This document shows positions 18,029 through 26,591 of a DNA stretch of 57,645 bases, in pieces; position 1 is the first letter of the stretch; each line of letters begins with the position of its first letter. Origin of the DNA: Thiohalobacter sp. (GTDB taxonomy: Bacteria; Pseudomonadota; Gammaproteobacteria; Thiohalobacterales; Thiohalobacteraceae); NCBI RefSeq assembly GCF_027000115.1, contig NZ_JALTON010000029.1, forward strand, positions 1 through 57,645. The letters are read 5' to 3'. A program made the translations under genes and the position numbers. A model generated the notes under the pieces. It was given only the letters and a program-made list of their open reading frames with translations, was not told the DNA's origin and made no database searches.

Positions 18029-18594
18029 GCCCCCTGCTCTGGCTGCTTGCCGCGCTCGGCGCCGCCGCGCTGAGCGGCTGGCTCTATCGCGAGGCGCTGG
18101 ACTACCGGGCCTCCGCATCCCGCGAGGGCCATGTGCCCGATGCCTTCGTCGAGGGCATGGTCCTCTCCACCCTGGATGCCGGCGGTCGCCTGCGGCACCG
18201 CGTGTGGGCCGAACGCGGCCGCCACTTCGCCGACGACGACAGCACCGAACTGGAGGCCCCGCGCGCCGAACTCTATCGGCCCGACGAGCCGGCCTGGCAG
18301 GCGCGGGCGCGGCAGGGCTGGCTGTCCAGCGATGGAGAACGGATCAGGCTGGAGGGCGCGGTGGACATCCGGCGGCCGGCTGCAGCCCGCCTGCGCCCGG
18401 TCTCGCTGCGCACCGAATCGCTGACGCTCTATCCCGAATGCGACTACGCCGAGACCGACGTCGCCGTACACTACCGCACCACCGGCCTGGCAGTGGACAG
18501 CGTGGGCATGCGTGCCTTCCTGGGCCAGGGCCGGGTAGAATTGCGCTCCCGGGTGCGCGGCACCTACCGGCCCACGGACAGCCCCCGAACATGA
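18019..18594 (+). CDS. lptC: LPS export protein LptC
   Basis: Bitopic inner-membrane protein that passes LPS from the LptB2FG transporter to periplasmic LptA. One N-terminal membrane helix (SPLLWLLAALGAAALSGWL) is followed by a beta-jellyroll periplasmic domain; TGLAVDSVGMRAFLGQGRVELRSRVRGTYRP is the family's C-terminal region (split here: TGLAVDSVGM, then FLGQGRVEL). The start codon sits inside the edge of the upstream repeat, and the N-terminal ATG-CGG-GCT codons are repeat-derived. ATGA overlap with lptA. Confidence 0.9.
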   Translation: MRASPLLWLLAALGAAALSGWLYREALDYRASASREGHVPDAFVEGMVLSTLDAGGRLRHRVWAERGRHFADDDSTELEAPRAELYRPDEPAWQARARQGWLSSDGERIRLEGAVDIRRPAAARLRPVSLRTESLTLYPECDYAETDVAVHYRTTGLAVDSVGMRAFLGQGRVELRSRVRGTYRPTDSPRT

Positions 18595-19097
18595 ACCCGA
18601 TCCTGCGCATGAAGCCGATCCTGCCCCTGCTCGCCCTGCTGCTGGGCTGGAGCCCGCCGGCGTCGGCGCTGTCGACCGACCGCCAGCAGCCGGCCTACAT
18701 CGAGGCCGACCGGGCGGAGCTCGACGACCGTACCGGTGTCAGCATTTATATCGGCAACGTGCGCATCACCCAGGGCAGCATGCGCCTGACCGCCGACCGC
18801 CTCACGGTGCACAGCGAGGACGGCGAGATCGTCAAGGCCCATGCCGTCGGCAGCCCCGCGACCTTCCGCCAGCGCCCGGACGGCAAGGACACCGACGTCG
18901 AGGCCGAGGCGCTGGAAATGGACTACCTCGCCCGCGAGGGTCGCATCGTGCTCATGAAGAAGGCCGAGGTCCGCCAGGACGGCGACCGCTTCCGCAGCGA
19001 GCGCATCGTCTACGACCTCGAACGCGACCAGGTCAACGCCGGCGGCGGCGGGAATGACCGGGTACGCATTATCCTCCAGCCACGTCAGCAGCCCTGA
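18591..19097 (+). CDS. lptA: LPS periplasmic bridge protein LptA
   Basis: Soluble jellyroll protein that polymerises into the periplasmic bridge between LptC and LptD. A signal peptide ending SPPASA is followed by the OstA_N-type domain with [19 protein letters not shown] and the [18 protein letters not shown] region. The ATG at 18591 overlaps the lptC stop (ATGA); the longer frame upstream lies in another gene. 168 residues; its stop overlaps lptB as TGATG. Confidence 0.94.
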   Translation: MNPILRMKPILPLLALLLGWSPPASALSTDRQQPAYIEADRAELDDRTGVSIYIGNVRITQGSMRLTADRLTVHSEDGEIVKAHAVGSPATFRQRPDGKDTDVEAEALEMDYLAREGRIVLMKKAEVRQDGDRFRSERIVYDLERDQVNAGGGGNDRVRIILQPRQQP

Positions 19098-19828
19098 TGC
19101 CGATGGCGGGTCTGGTCGCCGATTCCCTGGTCAAGCAGTACCGTGACCGCCGCGTGGTCGACGGGGTGTCGCTGGAGGTCGCGCCCGGCGAGGTGGTCGG
19201 CCTGCTGGGGCCGAACGGGGCCGGCAAGACCACCTGCTTCTACATGATCGTCGGCCTGATCGGCTGCGACGGCGGTCGTATCCTGCTCGATGACCGCGAC
19301 CTCACCGCCGCCCCCATGCATCGGCGCGCCCGCCAGGGACTGGGGTACCTCCCCCAGGAGGCCTCGGTATTTCGCCGCCTGACGGTGCGCGAGAACATCC
19401 TCGCCATCCTCGAGACCCGTCCCGGCCTGGACGCCGCCGCGCGCCGGCGGCGGCTGGAGGAACTGCTGGCCGAACTGCACATCGGCCACCTCGCCGACCA
19501 GCCCGGCATCAGCCTGTCCGGCGGCGAGCGCCGGCGGGTGGAGATCGCCCGCGCCCTGGCCAGCGAACCGCGCTTCATGCTGCTGGACGAGCCCTTCGCC
19601 GGCGTCGATCCCATCTCGGTCGGCGACATACGCGCCATCGTCGCCCACCTGTGCGACCGCGGCATCGGCGTGCTCATCACTGACCACAATGTGCGCGAGA
19701 CGCTGGGCCTGTGCGGCCGCGCCTACATCCTCGGCGAGGGCCGCCTGATCAAGGCCGGCAGCCCGGAGGAAATCCTCGCCGACCAGCGGGTCCGGGAGAT
19801 CTATCTGGGTCAGGACTTCCGGATGTAG
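19097..19828 (+). CDS. lptB: LPS export ABC transporter ATPase LptB
   Basis: Cytoplasmic ATPase of LptB2FGC. It contains Walker [14 protein letters not shown], the Q-loop in [17 protein letters not shown], signature [14 protein letters not shown], Walker [14 protein letters not shown] and switch His in [10 protein letters not shown]. Length 243 is standard. LptF and LptG are not in the window. Translationally coupled to lptA. About 90 bases with regulatory sites separate it from rpoN. Confidence 0.97.
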   Translation: MPMAGLVADSLVKQYRDRRVVDGVSLEVAPGEVVGLLGPNGAGKTTCFYMIVGLIGCDGGRILLDDRDLTAAPMHRRARQGLGYLPQEASVFRRLTVRENILAILETRPGLDAAARRRRLEELLAELHIGHLADQPGISLSGGERRRVEIARALASEPRFMLLDEPFAGVDPISVGDIRAIVAHLCDRGIGVLITDHNVRETLGLCGRAYILGEGRLIKAGSPEEILADQRVREIYLGQDFRM

Positions 19829-19835
19829 CGGGCAA

Positions 19836-19849
19836 CTGATCCGGATCAA
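19836..19849. promoter_or_regulatory. FNR/Anr-like palindrome upstream of rpoN
   Basis: CTGATCCGGATCAA, read on the minus strand as TTGATCCGGATCAG, matches the FNR/Anr consensus TTGAT-N4-ATCAA at nine of ten positions. It lies 10 bases upstream of the sigma-54-like element and 72 bases before the rpoN ATG. Confidence 0.45.
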
Positions 19850-19858
19850 AAGAATGAC

Positions 19859-19874
19859 TGGCACAATAAATGCT
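19859..19874 (+). promoter_or_regulatory. Sigma-54-type (-24/-12) promoter-like element upstream of rpoN
   Basis: TGGCACAATAAATGCT has the GG and GC dinucleotides at exactly the spacing of the sigma-54 consensus TGGCAC-N5-TTGCW, with one mismatch (A for T before TGC). A transcript would start near 19885, about 36 bases before the rpoN ATG. A TATAGG just downstream could instead serve as a weak sigma-70 -10. Confidence 0.45.
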
Positions 19875-19920
19875 ATAGGGGTAAATTGGCAGTCATGAAC
19901 AGGGCTTCCAGCGACCACCG

Positions 19921-21390
19921 ATGAAGCAGTCGATCCAGCTCAAGCTCGGCCAGCACCTCACCATGACGCCGCAGCTGCAGCAGGCCATCCGGCTGTTGCA
20001 GCTGTCCACCGTGGAACTGCAGCTGGAGATCCAGCAGGCGCTGGAATCCAACCTCATGCTCGAGGTCGCCGAGAGCGAGACCACGGAAACCGAGGCGGAA
20101 ACCACCGCTGAAGACACCCAGGAGGCACCTGCCGAGAAGGCCGAGACCGAGCAGGAACTCAACACCGCCGACGACCAGATCCCCGACGACCTGCCGGTGG
20201 ACACCGGCTGGGACGACATCTACGACTCCGGCAGCACCAGCTACAGTGCGCCGGCCGGGGACGACGACCGCGATTTCTTCGAGACCCACAACGCCGGGGG
20301 GGAAACCCTGCAGGAACACCTGCGCTGGCAGATGGAGCTCACCCCCTTCAGCGACACCGACCAGGCCGTTGCGGATGCCATCATCGACGCCATCAATGAC
20401 GACGGCTACCTGACCCTGCCGCTGGAGGAGATCCACCAGGGACTACTGGAAAGCTTTCCCGAACTGGAGCTGGACGAGGTGGAGGCCGTGCTGCACCGGG
20501 TGCAGCAGTTCGACCCCATCGGCGTTGGCGCCCGTGATCCCGGCGAGTGCCTGGCCCTGCAACTGCGCCAGATGCCGGAGGACACGCCCTGGCGCGATGC
20601 CGCACTGACCCTGGTGGAACAGCATCTGGACCTGCTCGGCGGCCGTGACTTCAACCAGCTCATGCGGCGCATGAAGCTGTCGCAGGAGGAGCTGCAGCAG
20701 GTCATCGCCCTGATCCAGGGACTCAATCCCCGCCCCGGCTCGCAGATCTCGCCCAGCAATGCGCAGTACGTGATTCCCGACGTGTTCGTCACCAAGCGCA
20801 ACGGCGTGTGGCGGGTGGATCTCAACCCGGAGGCGGCGCCGCGGCTGCGCATCAACGCGCAGTATGCCGGGATGGTCAAGCGCGCCGACAACAGTGCCGA
20901 CAACAACTACCTGCGCAACCACCTGCAGGAGGCCCGCTGGTTTCTCAAGAGTCTGCAGAGCCGCAACGAGACCCTGCTCAAGGTGGCGCGCTGCATCGTC
21001 GAGCGCCAGCGCGCCTTCTTCGACTATGGAGAGGAGGCCATGAAGCCGCTGGTATTGCGCGATGTCGCCGAGGCGGTGGAAATGCACGAATCCACCATCT
21101 CCCGCGTCACCACCCAGAAATACATGCACACTCCCCGGGGCATCTTCGAGTTCAAGTACTTCTTCTCGAGCCACGTGGGCACGGCCGACGGGGGAGAATG
21201 CTCCGCCACGGCCATCCGCGCGATGATCAAGAAACTGGTCGCCGCGGAAAACCCGGCCAAGCCGCTCAGCGACAGCAAGATCGCCGATTTGCTGGCGAAG
21301 GAAGGCATCAAGGTGGCACGCCGCACCATTGCCAAGTATCGCGAAGCCCTGGCCATTCCACCCTCCAACGAACGCAAACGCCTTGCATGA
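19921..21390 (+). CDS. rpoN: RNA polymerase sigma-54 factor
   Basis: Alternative sigma factor that binds -24/-12 promoters and needs enhancer-binding ATPases. Region I is the glutamine/leucine-rich [23 protein letters not shown]. An acidic region II (about 55-120) follows, then the core-binding domain and the HTH in [19 protein letters not shown]. The C-terminal RpoN box reads [10 protein letters not shown]. 489 residues. The lptB-rpoN-hpf-ptsN order matches other gammaproteobacteria. Confidence 0.97.
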   Translation: MKQSIQLKLGQHLTMTPQLQQAIRLLQLSTVELQLEIQQALESNLMLEVAESETTETEAETTAEDTQEAPAEKAETEQELNTADDQIPDDLPVDTGWDDIYDSGSTSYSAPAGDDDRDFFETHNAGGETLQEHLRWQMELTPFSDTDQAVADAIIDAINDDGYLTLPLEEIHQGLLESFPELELDEVEAVLHRVQQFDPIGVGARDPGECLALQLRQMPEDTPWRDAALTLVEQHLDLLGGRDFNQLMRRMKLSQEELQQVIALIQGLNPRPGSQISPSNAQYVIPDVFVTKRNGVWRVDLNPEAAPRLRINAQYAGMVKRADNSADNNYLRNHLQEARWFLKSLQSRNETLLKVARCIVERQRAFFDYGEEAMKPLVLRDVAEAVEMHESTISRVTTQKYMHTPRGIFEFKYFFSSHVGTADGGECSATAIRAMIKKLVAAENPAKPLSDSKIADLLAKEGIKVARRTIAKYREALAIPPSNERKRLA

Positions 21391-21412
21391 CGATCCAAGA
21401 AGGAGTGGCACC

Positions 21413-21736
21413 ATGCAGATCATACTCACCGGGCACCATGTCGACATCACCCAGCCGCTGCGTGACTACGTCAACGAAAAGATGAAGCGCCTGGAACGCC
21501 ATTTCGACCATGTCACCGACGTTCACGTGGTCCTCAGCGTCGAGAAGCTTCGCCACAAGGCCGAGGCCACCATGCACCTCGCCGGCAACGACCTGTTCGC
21601 CGACCACACCGAGGAAGACATGTACGCCGCCATCGACAGCCTGGTCGACAAGCTCGACCGTCAGCTCAAGAAACACAAGGAAAAGCTCAAGGACCATCAT
21701 CGCGGCGAGGCGCCGCTCAAGCACCAGGAAACCTGA
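21413..21736 (+). CDS. hpf: Ribosome hibernation promoting factor, short form
   Basis: Binds the 30S decoding region in stationary phase and promotes 100S dimers. The 107-residue product has the beta-alpha-beta HPF fold (MQIILTGHHVDITQPLRDYV, then KHKEKLKDHHRG at the basic end) and lacks the long-form C-terminal dimerisation domain. An AAGGAGTGG ribosome-binding site precedes the ATG at 21413. It follows rpoN by 22 bases. Confidence 0.95.
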   Translation: MQIILTGHHVDITQPLRDYVNEKMKRLERHFDHVTDVHVVLSVEKLRHKAEATMHLAGNDLFADHTEEDMYAAIDSLVDKLDRQLKKHKEKLKDHHRGEAPLKHQET

Positions 21737-21764
21737 GCGGGACGCACACGAAGGGAACAGGTCC

Positions 21765-22238
21765 GTGACCGACATTGTCGATATCATCACGCCCGACCGC
21801 GTCGCCTGCGGTGTCGAGGCAGGCAGCAAGAAACGCGCGCTGGAACTGCTCAGTGAACGACTGGCCAGCGCCGCCCCGGACCTCACGACCGAGGAAATCT
21901 TCGAAGCCCTGCTGGCACGGGAACGACTGGGCAGCACCGGCATGGGGGAAGGCGTCGCCCTCCCCCATGGCCGTCTCGATGGCATCAGCAAGCCCATTGC
22001 CGCCTGCATCACACTGCGCGAGCCGGTCGACTTCGATGCCCTGGACAAGCGCCCCGTCGACCTGCTGTTCGCGCTTTTGGTTCCCGAAGCGGCCACGGAG
22101 GAACATCTTCGGCTGCTCGCCCAGCTCGCCCAGATGTTCGGCAAACCGGAATTCCGTGCCGAACTGCGCGCCTGCCACGACAGCGCCGATCTGATGGAAG
22201 CCATCCGACGCGGACAGCCTCAGCGCGTCAGCGCATGA
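21765..22238 (+). CDS. ptsN: PTS-Ntr EIIA component
   Basis: EIIA of the nitrogen-type PTS, a regulator that is phosphorylated on histidine and controls targets such as potassium transport and stress pathways. The phosphorylation site is in GEGVALPHGRLDGI (His68 when counted from GTG 21765). The GTG start (VTDIVDIITPDRV) is chosen because the upstream part of the frame overlaps hpf. The ATGA overlap with hprK couples the two. Confidence 0.94.
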   Translation: MTDIVDIITPDRVACGVEAGSKKRALELLSERLASAAPDLTTEEIFEALLARERLGSTGMGEGVALPHGRLDGISKPIAACITLREPVDFDALDKRPVDLLFALLVPEAATEEHLRLLAQLAQMFGKPEFRAELRACHDSADLMEAIRRGQPQRVSA

Positions 22239-23188
22239 CCAGCGCACCCTTCAGTCCGGCCGAACTGCATGGCACGCTGGGCGAAAGGCTGGCACTGAGC
22301 TGGATTGCAGGTCGGGGTGGAGGGGATCGCCCGATCCGTTTCCAGCCCGGTAGCGACCCGGCCGCCAGTTCGCTCATCGGTCATCTGAACTTCATCCACA
22401 CCCATCGCATCCAGACCATCGGCGCCACCGAACTGCAGTATCTGGAAAACCTGGATCCCGTGTTCCGCGAGGAAGCCATCGGGATGCTGTTTTCCACCAA
22501 CACCGACGCCATCATCGTCGCCGACGGCGTGACGCCGCCGGATGACATCATCGCCCGCGCCGATGCCAGCGACATCCCGTTGTTCACCACGCCCTGGCCC
22601 ACGCACGAGGTCATCAACCACCTGCAGTACTTCTATGCCCATCATTACTCGGAGCGGGTTACGCTGCATGGCGTCTATCTCGAGGTCATGGGCATCGGCG
22701 TCCTCATCACCGGCGACCCGGCAATCGGCAAGAGCGAACTGGCACTGGAACTCATCAACCGCGGCCACCGGCTGATTGCCGACGACTCACCGGAATTTGC
22801 ACGCGTGGCGCCCGACCTGATCGCGGGCAGCTGCCCGGCGGTGCTCAAGGACTTCCTGGAGGTACGCGGGCTCGGCATTCTCAACATCCGCGCCATGTTC
22901 GGTGACAATGCCATCAAGGATACCAAGTACCTGCGACTGATCATTCGCCTGGCCCAGTTCAGTGACGAGGAACTCGCAGCGATCGACCGCCTCGCAGGCG
23001 AACGCCGCAGCCGTGACATCCTTGGGGTAGCAGTCCCCGAGGTCACGGTACCGGTCGCACCCGGCCGCAACCTCGCGGTGCTGGTGGAGGCCGCGGCGCG
23101 CAACCATATTCTGCTGATGAGCGGCTACGACGCCGGCGCCGATTTCATCACCCGCCAGCGCCAGCACATCGAGAACGGCGGCGCATGA
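22235..23188 (+). CDS. hprK: HPr kinase/phosphorylase
   Basis: Bifunctional enzyme that phosphorylates HPr on Ser46 and removes the phosphate. The N-terminal domain (1-125) is followed by the catalytic domain with P-loop GDPAIGKSELALELINRGH (160-178) and the family signature EVRGLGILNIRAMFG. The P-loop reads G-D-P-A-I-G-K-S, whereas the usual form as I recall it is G-x-S-G-x-G-K-S, a small deviation. Enterobacteria lack hprK. Here it sits between ptsN and rapZ, with overlapping stop/start codons on both sides. Its substrate HPr, two genes on, keeps Ser46. Confidence 0.93.
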   Translation: MTSAPFSPAELHGTLGERLALSWIAGRGGGDRPIRFQPGSDPAASSLIGHLNFIHTHRIQTIGATELQYLENLDPVFREEAIGMLFSTNTDAIIVADGVTPPDDIIARADASDIPLFTTPWPTHEVINHLQYFYAHHYSERVTLHGVYLEVMGIGVLITGDPAIGKSELALELINRGHRLIADDSPEFARVAPDLIAGSCPAVLKDFLEVRGLGILNIRAMFGDNAIKDTKYLRLIIRLAQFSDEELAAIDRLAGERRSRDILGVAVPEVTVPVAPGRNLAVLVEAAARNHILLMSGYDAGADFITRQRQHIENGGA

Positions 23189-24039
23189 AACTGGTCATCG
23201 TCAGCGGCCTGTCGGGCTCCGGCAAGAGCATAGCACTCAACACCCTCGAGGATCTGGGCTACTACTGCGTGGACAACCTGCCCGTCGGCCTGCTGGCGCC
23301 ATTTGCCGCCCAGCTCCACGCTTCGCTGCATCCCAGCCAGGAACTGGCCGCCGTGGGCATCGATGCCCGCAACCACCCCGAGGACCTGCAGCGCTTCCGC
23401 GACATCCTGCGTGAGCTGGGTGACAATATCGATGTCGAGGTCATCTTCCTGCAGGCCGATGACGAAACCCTGCTCAAGCGTTTCAGCGAAACCCGTCGCC
23501 GCCATCCCCTCACCGGGGAAGGTGTCTCTCTGGCCGACGCCATCCGCCGCGAGCGCGATCTGCTGGAACCCATCTCCGCCAGCGCCGCCCTGCACATCGA
23601 CACCACCCACACCAACGTCCACCAGCTGCGTGATCTCGTTCAGGAACGCGTGGCCGGCGAGGCCAGCGGGCGCCTCTCCCTGCTGTTCAAGTCCTTCGGC
23701 TTCAAGCATGGCGTGCCGGAGGACGCCGACTTCGTGTTCGACGTCCGCTGCCTGCCGAATCCCCACTGGGAAGCCCACCTGCGCCCACTCACCGGCCGCG
23801 ATGCGGCCGTGGCGGAATATCTCGAAACCCAGCCGGGCGTGGAACGGATGTTCGAGCAGATCCGGGATTTCCTGGTCGAGTGGATCCCGCAGTTCGAACG
23901 CGAGAAACGCCGCTACCTGACCGTCGCCATGGGCTGCACGGGCGGACAGCACCGTTCCGTCTATCTTGCCGAAAGGCTGGGCAAGTACTTCGCGAGCCGC
24001 TATCCTTCCGTGCTGGTCAGACACCGCGAACTCTCATGA
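23185..24039 (+). CDS. rapZ: RNase adapter protein RapZ
   Basis: RapZ is a P-loop protein that, in E. coli, senses glucosamine-6-phosphate and delivers the sRNA GlmZ to RNase E. Walker A is SGLSGSGKSIALNTLEDLGY; the C-terminal domain has MGCTGGQHRSVYLAERLG. Length 284 is standard. Whether GlmZ-type RNAs exist here is not visible. ATGA overlaps with hprK upstream and the EIIA gene downstream. Confidence 0.95.
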   Translation: MKLVIVSGLSGSGKSIALNTLEDLGYYCVDNLPVGLLAPFAAQLHASLHPSQELAAVGIDARNHPEDLQRFRDILRELGDNIDVEVIFLQADDETLLKRFSETRRRHPLTGEGVSLADAIRRERDLLEPISASAALHIDTTHTNVHQLRDLVQERVAGEASGRLSLLFKSFGFKHGVPEDADFVFDVRCLPNPHWEAHLRPLTGRDAAVAEYLETQPGVERMFEQIRDFLVEWIPQFEREKRRYLTVAMGCTGGQHRSVYLAERLGKYFASRYPSVLVRHRELS

Positions 24040-24446
24040 GCGTAGGCCTCCTCATCATTACCCACGGCGCCATCGGCGAGGATCTTCTGGCCACTGCCAC
24101 GCAGATGCTGGGGGTGTGTCCGCTTGCCACCGATACCCTGGCCGTCGCCTTCGACTGCGACCCGGATGTCGTGCTGGAACAGGCCATGGAGAAGGCACGG
24201 CGCCTGGAAGCCGGGCTCGGGGTGCTGGTATTGACGGACATGTATGGCTCGACCCCCAGCAATATCGCCAACCGCCTGCCGGAGCAGTTGCCGGTCACCG
24301 TGGTGGCCGGGATCAACCTGCCGATGCTCGTTCGCGTTCTCAACTACCCGCGCCTCAGCCTGAACGAACTGGCCCAGAAGGCGCTGAGCGGCGGGCGGGA
24401 CGGCGTTCTGCTGTGCAGCCCCCGACTGGACCGAGTCCATGACTGA
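24036..24446 (+). CDS. PTS mannose-family EIIA component
   Basis: Small EIIA of the mannose/fructose superfamily, 136 residues. The active-site histidine is His10 in LLIITHGAIGEDL. The TDMYGSTPSNIANRL stretch is also typical. No EIIB, IIC or IID genes follow, so it probably acts as a phosphorylatable regulator rather than part of a sugar permease, as proposed for similar truncated PTS systems in beta- and gammaproteobacteria. It overlaps HPr by 8 bases. Confidence 0.92.
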   Translation: MSVGLLIITHGAIGEDLLATATQMLGVCPLATDTLAVAFDCDPDVVLEQAMEKARRLEAGLGVLVLTDMYGSTPSNIANRLPEQLPVTVVAGINLPMLVRVLNYPRLSLNELAQKALSGGRDGVLLCSPRLDRVHD

Positions 24447-24708
24447 GAAGGAAGTCACCATAAGCAATAAGCTGGGCCTGCATGCCCGGGCGGCGGCCAA
24501 GTTCGTCACCCTGGCCTCGCAGTTCGCCAGCGACATCACGGTTGCGCGCGATGGCCAGGAAGTGAACGGCAAGAGCATCATGGGGGTAATGATGCTGGCA
24601 GCCTCCCAGGGCACGCCCATCGTGATTCGTGCCGACGGCCCGGACGAGGCCGAGGCCATCGAGCAACTGGAAGCATTGATCGAGGACAAGTTCGGCGAGG
24701 GCGAGTAG
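24439..24708 (+). CDS. Phosphocarrier protein HPr (NPr/PtsO-like position)
   Basis: Carries phosphate from enzyme I to the EIIA proteins. Of 89 residues, His15 lies in NKLGLHARAAAKFV and the regulatory Ser46 in GKSIMGVMML. This is the complete pair of sites needed for both the PTS relay and HprK control. By position it corresponds to npr/ptsO of other species. Forty bases separate it from enzyme I. Confidence 0.95.
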   Translation: MTEKEVTISNKLGLHARAAAKFVTLASQFASDITVARDGQEVNGKSIMGVMMLAASQGTPIVIRADGPDEAEAIEQLEALIEDKFGEGE

Positions 24709-24748
24709 ACGCACAGGCCGAACGCCACCAGAGGGAAAGTCGCGCCAC

Positions 24749-26488
24749 ATGAGCGTGCAACTGACAGGCATCGGGGTATCCCGGGGCATCGCCATTGGCG
24801 AGGCCCATGTGCTGCAACGTGGCGAGATCGAGGTCACCGAATATGCCATCCCGCAGGAACTGCTGGATGACGAGGTAAGGCGCTTCCGCCAGGCCCTGGA
24901 GATCGCCCGCGGCCAGCTGCGCGACATCCGCAACCGCATCCCCGAGGGCACCCGCGCCGACATCGTCGAATTCATCGACACCCACCTGCTCATGCTCGAG
25001 GATTCCACCCTCACGGTGGCACCGGAACACCTGATCGTCGAACAGCAGGTCAATGCGGAATGGGCACTGAAACAGCAGCGTGACGCTCTGGTCCAGGTGT
25101 TCGAGGAAATGGACGATCCCTATCTGCGCACCCGCAAGGATGACATCGACCATGTAGTGTCGCGCATCCAGCGCATCCTCCAGTCCGGCGACGTGCACAA
25201 CGGCATCACCGAGGATGTCAGCCTGGAAGGCAGCATTCTGTTTGCAGACGAACTGACTCCGGCCGATACCGTGCTGATGCAGCACCAGGGCATCGCGGCC
25301 TTCGTCACCGAGTATGGCGGCCCGCTGTCCCATACCGCCATCATCGCCCGCTCGCTGCACATACCCGCAGTGGTCGGCGCCCACGAGGTGCGGCGCTATG
25401 TACGCGACCGGGAACTGGTGATCGTCGACGGCGAGCGCGGCGTCGTGATCGCAGATCCCGACGAACGCACTCTGGCCGAGTACCGCGCCCGGCAGGCCGC
25501 GGAACAGGCCCGGGTCGCCGGCCTGGTCAGCCTCCGCGATCAGGCCGCGCGCACGCGCGATGGCCTCTCCATCCGTCTGCTGGGCAACATCGAGCTGACC
25601 GAAGATGTTGCGGAGGTGCTGAACAACGGCGCCGAGGGTGTTGGCCTGTACCGCACCGAATTCCTGTTCATGAACCGCGACGACCTGCCCGGCGAGGAAG
25701 AACAGCTCGAACAGTACACCCGCGTAATGGCGGCGCTCGGCGGCCGGCCACTGACCATCCGCACCCTCGACCTGGGCGCGGACAAGCCGCTGGAGGGTCA
25801 CGAGCGGCCCTGCACCAATCCGGCCCTGGGCCTGCGTGCCATTCGCCTGTGCCTGCATGATCCGGCCCTGTTCCTGCCCCAGCTGCGCGCCATCCTGCGC
25901 GCCTCGGCACGCGGCCCGGTGCGAATGATGATTCCGATGCTGTCCGGCATCAGCGAACTGGAACAGGTGCTGGCACTGGTCCGCGAGGCGCGTGCCCAGC
26001 TCGATGCCGAGGGTCTCGAACACGACCCCAGGCTGCCGATCGGCGCCATGATCGAGGTACCCTCGGCGGCGCTCACCGCGCGGGCCTTCGCGCGGCGGCT
26101 GGATTTCCTGTCCATCGGCACCAACGACCTCATCCAGTACACCCTCGCCATCGACCGCGTCGACGACGAGGTGAACTATCTCTACGACCCCACCCACCCG
26201 GCCGTGCTGGAACTCATCCACCGGGTGATCGAGGCCGGCCGGGCCGAGAACACGCCGGTCGCCATGTGCGGCGAGATGGCCGGCGACCCAAACTACACCC
26301 GGCTGCTTCTCGGACTGGGGCTGACCGAGTTCAGCATGCAGCCGGCGGCACTGCTCGAAGTCAAGGGCATCGTCAACAACAGCGAGGCCAGCAGGCTGAG
26401 ACCGCTGGCACTGGCCCTGCTCGAAGCCGACGAGGCGTCGGAGCGGCGACGGCTGCTGGCACACCTCGGCCCGGGGCAGACCCACTGA
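24749..26488 (+). CDS. ptsI: Phosphoenolpyruvate-protein phosphotransferase, enzyme I
   Basis: Starts the PTS relay by taking phosphate from PEP. The 579-residue protein has the HPr-binding helical domain, the swivelling phosphohistidine domain with His195 in GGPLSHTAIIAR, and the PEP-binding TIM barrel (LYRTEFLFMNRDDLPGEEEQ, then SIGTNDLIQYTLAIDR). There is no N-terminal GAF domain, so it is EI rather than the PtsP form. It completes an EI-HPr-EIIA/PtsN-HprK set. No sugar permease is seen. Confidence 0.96.
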   Translation: MSVQLTGIGVSRGIAIGEAHVLQRGEIEVTEYAIPQELLDDEVRRFRQALEIARGQLRDIRNRIPEGTRADIVEFIDTHLLMLEDSTLTVAPEHLIVEQQVNAEWALKQQRDALVQVFEEMDDPYLRTRKDDIDHVVSRIQRILQSGDVHNGITEDVSLEGSILFADELTPADTVLMQHQGIAAFVTEYGGPLSHTAIIARSLHIPAVVGAHEVRRYVRDRELVIVDGERGVVIADPDERTLAEYRARQAAEQARVAGLVSLRDQAARTRDGLSIRLLGNIELTEDVAEVLNNGAEGVGLYRTEFLFMNRDDLPGEEEQLEQYTRVMAALGGRPLTIRTLDLGADKPLEGHERPCTNPALGLRAIRLCLHDPALFLPQLRAILRASARGPVRMMIPMLSGISELEQVLALVREARAQLDAEGLEHDPRLPIGAMIEVPSAALTARAFARRLDFLSIGTNDLIQYTLAIDRVDDEVNYLYDPTHPAVLELIHRVIEAGRAENTPVAMCGEMAGDPNYTRLLLGLGLTEFSMQPAALLEVKGIVNNSEASRLRPLALALLEADEASERRRLLAHLGPGQTH

Positions 26489-26591
26489 GTGTGACAATCC
26501 GCAGCGTTTCCGCGGTGACGGGCTTTCGCCGGCCCTGTTAAACTGCACGCCCAGAACACACGGACCAGCCACGGACCGCGCGGATCCTTCC

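Noticed and set aside
26489-26591. Promoter or terminator between ptsI and mgtE
   Set aside because: A TTAAAC -10-like hexamer exists without a -35, and no stem with a U tail is visible.
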